Notes under the pieces: model-generated
Told to the model about the DNA's origin: nothing
The model's input: only the letters and a program-made list of their open reading frames with translations
The model's database searches: none
Assembly: GCA_002478145.1 (NCBI GenBank)
Contig: DLMI01000068.1
Coordinates: forward strand, 1-21,366
Length of the DNA stretch: 21,366 bases
Source: Acidobacteria bacterium UBA7540
GTDB lineage: Bacteria > Acidobacteriota > Terriglobia > UBA7540
Reading direction: 5' to 3'
Made by a program: the position numbers and the translations under genes
In this document: in pieces, positions 9,754-16,239 of the stretch
Layout: each line of letters opens with the position of its first letter
How positions within the stretch are numbered: position 1 is the stretch's first letter

Positions 9754-9832
9754 GCTGGGAGCACGGGCATCCTGCCCGCATTCCCGATTGCAGTTCCGCG
9801 CACGGTGCGGGCAGGATGCCCGCGCTCCCAGC
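9754..9832. repeat. Long inverted repeat (REP/BIME-like palindrome)
   Basis: The two 27-bp arms (9754-9780 and 9806-9832) are reverse complements with one mismatch, separated by 25 bp. Each arm also contains its own palindrome (CGGGCATCCTGCCCG), so the transcript could fold into a cloverleaf-like structure. It lies 5 bp past the stop of the 327-aa TPR gene and before the large TPR gene. There is no T-run, so it is not a classical terminator, although it may stabilise mRNA ends. The composite palindrome resembles dispersed REP-type elements. Confidence 0.85.
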
Positions 9833-9837
9833 CATCG

Positions 9838-10821
9838 TTAATTGTGCTGGAGTTCCTTTAAGCTTCGAATGGCGTAGGTCTCAATCACTGTTCCCTTGCC
9901 TAGTTCCGCGGCCTTGGAAAAGGCTTCGATGGCTTCCTGCTTATTCCCGGTGGTGGAGTAGATTTCTCCCAGACGAAAGTAAAGTGAAGCCTTGGGAGGT
10001 TGGGATAATGAGATGGCTTTCTTGAATTCTTCGACGGCCTCGTTGTATTTGTCTTGCTGCATGGCGACCGAGCCGAGGGCGGCATGCGCGCTGGATTCGA
10101 TGCCGGCCTTTCGCGTCGCGAACTGTTCAGCCGTCTCATCGGGCCTGATCGGCAGCTTTGCCAACAAGTCGAGCGCCCGTTGCGCGTCGGTCTGCGCTTC
10201 TTCGAGCGCCTTTGCGCCGTTGTCTGCGGAGTTACGCACCATGCTGGGTTCGGAAATCGCCGTGGCTACAATGAGCAGACTGTAAGTGTTGTTGGCATCA
10301 AGCTCGAGGCTTTTTCGGCCGGTTTTCACAGCGTTCGGGAAGTCGCCCTTTTGCTCGAAAGCAGCCGCCGCCTGCGTGAAGACGTAAGACAACAACTCGC
10401 TGGTTGGAAAGGTCTGAGCGAATTCCATCACCATGCGAATTTTGGTGTCCGGATCGGAGGCCTGCTGCAGCGTCTTGTAGCCCATGGCCTCCTTGTAAGT
10501 AGATGTCAGGGGGGCGCCGGTCGCACTCATGAGGGCCGCACCTTTGAAATTCCGAACCGTAGGGCCTGCTGCCCAGATGGCCTGGAGAATTTGATCGGTC
10601 GCCCCGGCCTTCCTCATCCTCTTTTCAATATTAGGATTGAGGTCGAAATCTACACCCTGCTCACGTAAAGTCTTTTCAAGAAGGTCCGGTTGTTGCTTCT
10701 CCTGTTCGATCAGGCGGTAGACTTCGTCTTGATTCAGCAGATGTCGCCCGGTTTCCTGGGCCGGCAGAATCCCCGCTGATAGTATTGAGATAACAGTTAG
10801 GCTAGCCAACCTTTGCCACAT
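9838..10821 (-). CDS. Exported TPR protein with conserved N-terminal helical domain
   Basis: The product is 327 aa from the ATG at 10821. That start is chosen because it opens a signal peptide (MWQRLASLTVISILSAG, with ILPAQ as the likely cleavage region) and has a TGAGG ribosome site 6-7 nt upstream. The frame is open further upstream to 11103, but that part is antisense-like and overlaps the 340-aa gene. Residues of about 28-80 form a charged helical domain (GVDFDLNPNIEKRMRKAG) followed by a hydrophobic, alanine-rich stretch. TPR-like units occupy about 120-185 and 235-320 (AHAALGSVAMQQDKYNEAV, YFRLGEIYSTTGNKQEAI). Its role is unknown; it is probably a periplasmic protein-interaction factor belonging with the neighbouring TPR genes. 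Confidence 0.85.
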   Translation of the reverse strand: MWQRLASLTVISILSAGILPAQETGRHLLNQDEVYRLIEQEKQQPDLLEKTLREQGVDFDLNPNIEKRMRKAGATDQILQAIWAAGPTVRNFKGAALMSATGAPLTSTYKEAMGYKTLQQASDPDTKIRMVMEFAQTFPTSELLSYVFTQAAAAFEQKGDFPNAVKTGRKSLELDANNTYSLLIVATAISEPSMVRNSADNGAKALEEAQTDAQRALDLLAKLPIRPDETAEQFATRKAGIESSAHAALGSVAMQQDKYNEAVEEFKKAISLSQPPKASLYFRLGEIYSTTGNKQEAIEAFSKAAELGKGTVIETYAIRSLKELQHN

Positions 10822-10833
10822 TTTGTACCTCAC

Positions 10834-10881
10834 GCTACCCGCCACCCGTAGGGGTAGGGCGTGCCCTACCCTCGTTGTAGC
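10834..10881. repeat. Palindromic element in the intergenic gap between two TPR genes
   Basis: A perfect 9-bp inverted repeat GGGTAGGGC (10852-10860) / GCCCTACCC (10863-10871) has a 2-bp loop. It is nested inside an outer GCTAC (10834-10838) / GTAGC (10877-10881) pair. It fills most of the 79-bp gap between the 340-aa and 327-aa TPR genes. Without a T-run it is not a standard terminator. It could be a dispersed repeat, or an mRNA hairpin that tunes expression of the downstream gene. Confidence 0.7.
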
Positions 10882-10900
10882 TGAAAAGTGAACTTCACCA

Positions 10901-11923
10901 CTATTGCGGTGTCGTTGCCGGCTGCGGGTTCGACTTGCGCATTGCTTCCGCTTCCTGCAGCATTGATTTGGTCTGGCCGGCCAGCGGCCCGTTAGGAGCG
11001 ATCCGGAGATAGGTCTGCATTTCAGTATAGGCTTGATCGTACTCCTTCTGCTGTAAATAGGCGTCGGCAAGCCGGACGTGAACTTCCGGGGGCACGGCGG
11101 CACTCAAGGACATAGCCTTCAGGTACTCTTCTTCCGCCTCCTTGTACTTACCCCAGTGTTGGTGCACGGCGCCCAGCCGGTAGTAAGGTTGCCAGTCGCT
11201 CGGCGCCACCCGCAGTCCTTGTTGCAGAATGGATTCGCTTTCCGAATACTTTTTCTCCGTATCCAGAAGGATTCCCAGTTGAAGGTAGGGTTCCAGAAAC
11301 TCCCCGTCGCAGTGAATGGACTTTTGGAATGAGCTTTCTGCCGAAGAAAGCTCCCCTTGCAGCGCGAGAACCACTCCCAACTCTGTGAGCGCCCGCGCGT
11401 AGCACGCATCCACCCCAATGGCTTTTTCAAAGTGCTTGCGTGCGCTTGCCAGGTCTTTGGCTTGCAGCGCGTGGTGGCCCTGGTCGTATTCTTTGCGTGC
11501 TTTCTTTGGCGCAGCCAGATCCGTCGTGGTCTCCGAAGGAGTCGGAGGAGTTTTCTTTGCTCCTAGTGGCGCTAAGTAGAGCGCCGGAAAGCGGCTGGCA
11601 TAATACTGCATGTCCACATGTGCGCTTGCCGGCTGATACCCCTCAGCGGTGGCGATGACCTGATAATGCTCGCCGGCCAAATCGTGGAACGCGAATTTGC
11701 CCGTTGTGTCTAAGATCTGTTGAGCGACGACAACATTCTCCGCGACCTCTAGTTTCACGGTGACGGGAAAGGGAAGGGGCCCACCGTTAGTCACGCGAAC
11801 CTGCCCTTGAATCGAGTTGTCGCTGCCTTGGCAGACTGGCGCGGCAAGGAGTGTGGCCATTCCCAGAAAAGCCACGATCATAAAGCGCGTCGTGCCCCCA
11901 TTGCGCGTCAGCCCAAGCACCAT
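10901..11923 (-). CDS. TPR protein with carboxypeptidase-regulatory-like N-terminal domain
   Basis: The product is 340 aa. The start is supported by a strong AGAGGAGG ribosome site 5 nt upstream of the ATG at 11923. A signal peptide covers about residues 15-33 (MIVAFLGMATLLAAPVCQG). Residues of about 36-118 form a beta-sandwich like the carboxypeptidase-regulatory domain (SIQGQVRV, then GKFAFHDLAGEHYQVIATAE), the same fold class as the N-terminus of the TonB-dependent receptor at the left end of the window. A Pro/Thr/Lys-rich linker follows at 119-145. Four or five TPR units fill 146-320 (ALTELGVVLALQGELSSAE, PYYRLGAVHQHWGKYKEAE). It is the first gene of the minus-strand TPR/ASPIC series, so a promoter is expected in the gap upstream. 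An envelope adaptor role is an inference. Confidence 0.87.
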   Translation of the reverse strand: MVLGLTRNGGTTRFMIVAFLGMATLLAAPVCQGSDNSIQGQVRVTNGGPLPFPVTVKLEVAENVVVAQQILDTTGKFAFHDLAGEHYQVIATAEGYQPASAHVDMQYYASRFPALYLAPLGAKKTPPTPSETTTDLAAPKKARKEYDQGHHALQAKDLASARKHFEKAIGVDACYARALTELGVVLALQGELSSAESSFQKSIHCDGEFLEPYLQLGILLDTEKKYSESESILQQGLRVAPSDWQPYYRLGAVHQHWGKYKEAEEEYLKAMSLSAAVPPEVHVRLADAYLQQKEYDQAYTEMQTYLRIAPNGPLAGQTKSMLQEAEAMRKSNPQPATTPQ

Positions 11924-12106
11924 CTTAGCCTCCTCTGAGCCCGTCAGTCACCCACGCGAAGATGAGAATATTCTACTACATGGAGAGTGGGGGAGGGGAG
12001 CACCACTTGCAGCCGCTAAACTCCCCCCAGTTGCGCACTCTCGTTCGCTCTGCCACCAGGGCCATGTGCGATTCGGCATCGAGTTCTAATTATCGGATTC
12101 GGTCGG

Positions 12107-12120
12107 TGCAACCGCTTACA
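12107..12120. promoter_or_regulatory. LacI/CcpA-type operator-like site
   Basis: TGCAACCGCTTACA matches the LacI-family/CcpA cre consensus TGWAANCGNTNWCA at every position except the third. It sits between the divergent TPR genes, about 180 bp upstream of the 340-aa gene start and 255 bp upstream of the plus-strand gene. No regulator gene is in the window, so function is inferred from motif shape only. Confidence 0.4.
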
Positions 12121-12322
12121 AAACGGCTAATCTCTTAACGCAAGACGTTTGCTGTGTCAAGAGGAAAAACGAGAGACACAATGTTCGCGGGCGCCCGCCT
12201 AATGCATCCGAATAGGCGCGGTAGTGCGACTATACTACGGCAATGAATCCGCCTAGCTACATCAACCTACTAAAGAGAGCCGCAGAAATCGGAGCGACAC
12301 GACCGTGTAGAGGGAGATGGCA

Positions 12323-12336
12323 TGCAAACGCTTGCA
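12323..12336. promoter_or_regulatory. LacI-type operator-like palindrome
   Basis: TGCAAACGCTTGCA is a near-perfect palindrome (6 of 7 pairs) with the central CG typical of LacI-family operators. It lies about 40 bp upstream of the plus-strand TPR pseudogene start, where a repressor could block transcription. Confidence 0.45.
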
Positions 12337-12375
12337 GGGATCGCCCCTTGGCTTAACTGGTGTTAGATTAAGAAA

Positions 12376-13544
12376 ATGTTCCGAAGACGGATCAGAAGCG
12401 GATCGCCCCAGTCAGCGCATACCTCCTTGGACAGGGGCTTTGTTTGCCTGGTCTCGCTTGGTTTTCTGCTGGGCCTGCCGGTGTCGCGCGCCTTCCACTT
12501 TTCGTCTGCGCCCGCCTCTACAACTCCCCGAGAGGCAGCCGGCCAAGTCCGACATTTCCACTCCACAGAGCTGGCGCTATCCGTGGCGGCTCAGCGGGAG
12601 AACGCGCGCTCGCAGGTGGAGAAGAACGCCGTGAGTGTTGATGATGACCCGCAGCAGATTGCAGAGTTCCAGGACCGGATCGTCAAGCAAAGCTTCCAGG
12701 AGGTCGAGCCGCTGTTGCACACGTATCTGGCCGCGCATCCGCGATCTTGGAAAGCTTACTATTTCCTGGGCTATGTTCAGTTTCGACAGCGCAGGATAGG
12801 AGACTCCCTGAAGGCGTTAGCCAGATCGCTCGAGCTGAATGCGGACAACGCTGATGCGCACAGGATTCTGGGAAGAGACCTGTCCATCATCGGAAGGTAC
12901 GACTTTGCTTTACGGGAATATGAACAAGCCTTGCGCCTGGATCCGAGGTCGGCGGAGACGCACTACAATATTGGCAGAATCTATGCCATTCAGGACAACT
13001 TCCCCAAGGCCCGGCGGGAACTTGAAGCGGCGATCCAACTGGACGCGAATTACATGGAAGCATACAACGCACTGGGGTTTGCCGTGGAGACTCTGGGCGA
13101 TGATGCTGCGGCGTTACAAGATTATCAGACTGCGATGCGCCTCAACGAGGATCGCCACGGCAAATTCGAGGCGCCCTACGTCAATTTAGGTGGCTACTAC
13201 AACCGTCGCGGCCGTTGGATCTTGCCGTCGAATACGCAAATAAGGCGCTCGCCTTGAACCCTCGATCGGACCTGGCTTATTTTCAGATTGCCAAAGCGTG
13301 CCGCACCCGGAAGGATTGGAAGGGAGTCACTGACGCTTTGGAGAAAGCGATCGCCATCAATCCGTCGAGACCACAATACTTTTATGTTCTGGGAGCAGCG
13401 TACCGCAAGCTGGGGAAGATCCAGGAAAGCGATCGAGCCCTCGCAAGCTTCCAGCATCTGGAAAAAGGGGCTGCCGAATTCGAGAAGCAGAGGCGGGAGG
13501 CCGATCGTGCGACGCGCGGCCTCGAACTCCGGCCGGAGGAATAG
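12376..13544 (+). pseudogene. TPR protein gene with single-base frameshift (paralogue of the 5696-6817 gene)
   Basis: Two overlapping frames together encode one TPR protein of about 389 aa. Frame 1 (12376-13257) gives a signal segment (LVSLGFLLGLPVSRAF, about residues 25-40) and TPR units as far as NRRGR at residue 280, then runs into out-of-frame residues. Frame 2 resumes at 13215-13217 with DLAVEYANKALALNPRSDLAY and runs to 13544. The intact paralogue reads NRQRQPDLAIEFANKAL across the same point, so one base is missing next to 13215, for example a TTT run shortened to TT. It may be a real mutation or a sequencing or assembly error. No good Shine-Dalgarno precedes the ATG at 12376. If repaired, the product would be an exported TPR protein like its paralogue. 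Confidence 0.8.
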
Positions 13545-13641
13545 GGACTTTGCGGCAAGAGTGGGGCTTCCCGGCTGCTCGGCGCCTAATCACCCTGCGC
13601 CGGCAACCACCGCGAGGTTCGGGCTCTGCTCAAAGCAGGAC

Positions 13642-13655
13642 TGATAACGTTTGCA
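13642..13655. promoter_or_regulatory. LacI-type operator-like site upstream of the GH51 gene
   Basis: TGATAACGTTTGCA has the central AACGTT and one good half-site (CGTTTGCA) of LacI-family operators, with 5 of 7 pairs matching. It lies about 60 bp upstream of the candidate promoter and 245 bp upstream of the GH51 start. On its own it is weak. Confidence 0.35.
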
Positions 13656-13815
13656 CAAATGTCCGACCGCATCTCGGGCGAGGTACAGCCAAAATGGGGG
13701 CCAAAATGGGGGTTTGACTTCTCGTGGCGGCCAATATAAGCTTACGCGGCGTTCTTGGGACCCGATGTGGAGAGTGCCTGGGTCAAAGCCGCCACGGCTG
13801 CGTCGTGATGGCAGG

Positions 13816-13829
13816 TCTAAGCGCTTACA
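13816..13829. promoter_or_regulatory. LacI/CcpA-type operator-like palindrome upstream of the GH51 gene
   Basis: TCTAAGCGCTTACA contains a perfect 10-bp palindrome TAAGCGCTTA and differs from the cre consensus TGWAANCGNTNWCA only at position 2. It lies 70 bp upstream of the GH51 ATG, probably within the leader, where a bound LacI-family repressor could act as a roadblock. Confidence 0.5.
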
Positions 13830-13899
13830 GTATTGCTGTGGCTGACACGCCACCCACCTCGAGTCCCCCGACACTTCTTGCCGTTTGGAGGAGGGCACT

Positions 13900-15549
13900 A
13901 TGGATTTCTTCTCAAGACGTAGATTTCTCGGCAGCGGTTTGATTGCAGGCGCTTCGCTTGCCGCAAGTTCTTCGTGGCTCGCGCGCACCGCTCGAGCGGC
14001 TGAGGGTGCTTCCGGGCAGGCGCGCCTCACCATCGATTCAGATCGTTGTATTTCTACGCTCGACCGCAATATCTTCGGGTCTTTTATCGAACACTTGGGA
14101 CGCGCGGTCTACGAAGGCATCTATGAACCTGGATCAAAGTTTGCTGATGCGAATGGCTTCCGAACAGATGTGCTCAGAGAGATCAAGGGACTGGGCGTTC
14201 CGATCGTCCGCTATCCCGGCGGCAACTTCGTGTCCGGGTACCAGTGGCTGGACGGGGTTGGTCCCAAGAAGGATCGACCGCGCGTTTTGGACCGTGCGTG
14301 GAATACGATCGAGACGAATCAATTTGGGATCAACGAGTATGTGACCTGGTGCCGCGCCGTGGGCACGGAACCCCTGATTGGAACCAACTTCGGGACCGGA
14401 ACTCCCGCGACCACCGTGGCCCTGCTCGAGTACTGCAATGTGGACAAGGGAACGAAGTGGAGTGACTTGCGCCGCCAGCACGGCTACGACAAGCCACACA
14501 ACATCAAGTACTGGTGCCTCGGCAACGAGATGGACGGCCCTTGGCAGATCGGGCACATTCCCGCCACTGAATATGGGAACAAAGCCCGCGACGCTGCCCG
14601 CCAGATGAGGACGGTTGATCCTTTGGTGAAACTTATCGCCTGCGGGTCGAGCAACAACCAGATGCCCACCTACCTCGAGTGGGACCAGCAGACGCTCGAG
14701 CAGTGCTACGAGGAAGTGGATGGAATCTCTCTGCACAGGTATTTCGGCAACGATGAAGAGACCGGAGGGGACACCGCGAAGTACCTGGCTATGAATCTCG
14801 ACATGGACCGGCAGATCGAAGAGATCATGGCTGTATGCGATCTGGTGCGAGGCCGCAAGCGGTCCGACAAGACCCTCTGGCTATCGTTCGACGAGTGGAA
14901 CGTGTGGTACAGGGCTCGCAGCGGAAAGGCGGTAGACGGCGAGCGGCAGGTTGCTCCACACCTGCTGGAGGAAACCTACAATCTGGAAGATGCCCTCCTC
15001 GTGGGTGGACTGCTCAACACCCTGATCCGGCGCTCAGACCGTGTACGCTTGGCATGCCTGGCGCAATTGGTGAACGTCATCGCGCCCATCATGACCAACG
15101 AAAACGGCTTGTTCCGCCAGACGATCTATTACCCATACTCCTGGGCGCTGCAGTACGCCCGCGGCAAGGCCCTTGACCTGGTCCCTGTATCGCCTACTTA
15201 CGAAATATCGAGCTTCCAGCCGCCGGCGTTCGGCAGCGGGGGAAAGATCCCCGTGCCCTGTCTCGATGTTAGTGGCACGATAGATTCCGAGAGTAAGACT
15301 GCCAGTCTGTTCATCCTGAACCGGGATTTGGAGAAGCCGCGAGACCTACAAGTGGTCTGGCACGAGGCAACGCCCACCCGGGTCAACACCTGCTTGGTGC
15401 TGACGGGCTCCGACCTCAAGGCCGTCAACGGGTTTGATGCTTCGAATCGGGTGGTGCCTGGCGCGCTTGAGGCCCCGCCGGTGGGTTCTCGCATGACGTT
15501 CCAATTGCCCGCGCACTCGTATACGGTGGTGAATGTCACGCTCACGTAG
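13900..15549 (+). CDS. Alpha-L-arabinofuranosidase, GH51 family, Tat-exported
   Basis: The product is 549 aa. The start at 13900 is fixed by GGAGGAGGG 5-6 nt upstream and by the Tat signal that begins there (MDFFSRRRFLGSG, then a hydrophobic Ala/Ser stretch up to ARTARAAE). Family hallmarks are FGSFIEHLGRAVYEGIYEPG, VRYPGGNFVSGYQW, the GNEMDGPWQ motif with the acid/base Glu near residue 210, and LSFDEWNVWY with the nucleophile Glu near residue 332. The barrel is followed by the usual C-terminal beta-domain. GH51 enzymes remove terminal alpha-L-arabinofuranosyl groups from arabinan, arabinoxylan or arabinogalactan by a retaining mechanism. The Tat signal indicates envelope or periplasmic action, whereas many GH51 enzymes are cytoplasmic. 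It heads the plus-strand hydrolase group, but a nuclease-gene remnant separates it from the GH30 gene. Confidence 0.95.
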   Translation: MDFFSRRRFLGSGLIAGASLAASSSWLARTARAAEGASGQARLTIDSDRCISTLDRNIFGSFIEHLGRAVYEGIYEPGSKFADANGFRTDVLREIKGLGVPIVRYPGGNFVSGYQWLDGVGPKKDRPRVLDRAWNTIETNQFGINEYVTWCRAVGTEPLIGTNFGTGTPATTVALLEYCNVDKGTKWSDLRRQHGYDKPHNIKYWCLGNEMDGPWQIGHIPATEYGNKARDAARQMRTVDPLVKLIACGSSNNQMPTYLEWDQQTLEQCYEEVDGISLHRYFGNDEETGGDTAKYLAMNLDMDRQIEEIMAVCDLVRGRKRSDKTLWLSFDEWNVWYRARSGKAVDGERQVAPHLLEETYNLEDALLVGGLLNTLIRRSDRVRLACLAQLVNVIAPIMTNENGLFRQTIYYPYSWALQYARGKALDLVPVSPTYEISSFQPPAFGSGGKIPVPCLDVSGTIDSESKTASLFILNRDLEKPRDLQVVWHEATPTRVNTCLVLTGSDLKAVNGFDASNRVVPGALEAPPVGSRMTFQLPAHSYTVVNVTLT

Positions 15550-15599
15550 GAGGCTGCGCGGCCAGCAGTGCCCGGGATTTCGACCCATCTACGGAGGGA

Positions 15600-15969
15600 A
15601 GACATGCGGACAAGCTCCTCAAAGGGCTCCTTTTTGCCGTTGGTAAGCGGTTTCCCTTCCCCGTTGAAGAGATAGCTCTCCATCTGGCGGGACTTGGGAT
15701 CGATCTTGAGAAGCGACCGGTAGCAGGCACCGTTAACGCTGAACGTCAGGTCGATTCCGGGCTGCGGATGGGTGGCGAAGTCATAGAGCGACCTCTTCTG
15801 CCCCGGCAGTTGGCGAAACAGAGCCGCGAAGACCGATCAGCGTGGACTTGCCGGCCCCGTTCTTGCCCACAATGGCGATTAACCCCTCACCCAAACTATC
15901 GAAGTCGACGCAGACTTCATTTGGGAATGCCTCGGCGATTCCCCGCAGCCGCAGGTGATGCAATTTCAT
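15600..15969 (-). pseudogene. Remnant of an SbcC-like P-loop ATPase gene, frameshifted and truncated
   Basis: From the ATG at 15969 the minus strand reads MKLHHLRLRG, then FDSLGEGLIAIVGKNGAGKSTL, the N-terminal strand and Walker A motif of SMC/SbcC-type ATPases. After GKSTL the frame is lost. The adjacent frame then reads FAALFRQLPGQKRSLYDFA, followed by DLTFSVNGACYRSLLKID and MESYLFNGEGKPLTNG, up to about EELV near 15605. That is a coherent continuation of the same protein. A small indel near 15830-15840 therefore broke the gene, and everything after about 120 residues (coiled coil, signature and Walker B regions) is missing. A GGGAGAA ribosome site precedes the ATG. It lies antisense to its neighbours and its 3' end abuts the GH51 stop, so it is probably a deletion scar of a former DNA-repair or mobile-element gene. 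Confidence 0.75.
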
Positions 15970-15971
15970 GG

Positions 15972-16025
15972 TCAGTTCTCCCAGCGGTACTCAGCCTTAC
16001 GGCGGGTATATATCTTCGATTCCCG
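15972..16025 (-). pseudogene. Possible C-terminal tail of a gene preceding the SbcC-like remnant (SbcD partner?)
   Basis: A minus-strand frame ends RESKIYTRRKAEYRWEN at a TGA two bases before the ATG of the SbcC-like remnant. The tight stop-start spacing is typical of sbcD-sbcC operons, so this may be the tail of the nuclease partner. The piece is too short to identify, and the frame further upstream loses coding character. This is inference. Confidence 0.3.
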
Positions 16026-16100
16026 ATTTGAATTGTTACTGTTTAAGACTCTTGGACGTTGGCTGAGAAATCGCCGATAATCCGAGATTGGTGGTTTCAG

Positions 16101-16112
16101 CTGAGCGCTCAG
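16101..16112. promoter_or_regulatory. Palindrome upstream of the GH30 gene
   Basis: CTGAGCGCTCAG is a perfect 12-bp palindrome about 128 bp before the GH30 start. It shares the central AGCGCT with the GH51-upstream operator-like site and lies just before an AT-rich CATAATATA stretch that could contain a -10 box. An operator role is plausible but unproven. Confidence 0.35.
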
Positions 16113-16239
16113 GCATAATATACGCGTTGCCAGAATGGAAATTGCTGCTGAAGGACCTCTCGCGAGTTCTGCGGGACCTGAATGTACGTACCTTTAGCGA
16201 CAGCGAGTTCAGCCACGATCCAGATTGAAAGGAGGCAAG

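Larger units (their letters stand above)
11924..12375. other. Divergent intergenic region between the TPR operon and the plus-strand TPR paralogue
   Basis: This stretch of about 450 bp has no convincing gene. It must hold the promoters of both divergent units. Visible signals are two LacI-type operator-like sites (listed separately), a perfect 12-bp palindrome GCGGGCGCCCGC at 12187-12198, and a TATACT hexamer at 12231-12236 that could be a plus-strand -10 box, although no good -35 partner is seen. Confidence 0.5.
13545..13899. other. Intergenic region upstream of the GH51 gene
   Basis: About 355 bp without a supported gene. It contains two operator-like sites (listed separately), a tandem pair of CCAAAATGGGGG at 13689-13712, and a possible promoter with TTGACT at 13714-13719 and TATAAG at 13735-13740. 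The 15-bp spacing between those two hexamers is short. Confidence 0.45.

Noticed and set aside
10822..11103. Longer N-terminus for the 327-aa TPR protein
   Set aside because: The added 94 residues are Arg/Pro/Ser-rich, overlap the 340-aa gene and would bury the clear signal peptide that starts at 10821.
12242..12355. Short open frame of 37 codons after a TATACT hexamer, possibly leaderless
   Set aside because: No ribosome site, no -35 box and no recognisable product; it overlaps an operator-like palindrome.
13689..13712. Two tandem copies of CCAAAATGGGGG as a possible repeat array
   Set aside because: Only two copies, with no spacer structure; not a CRISPR and probably a chance or slippage duplication.
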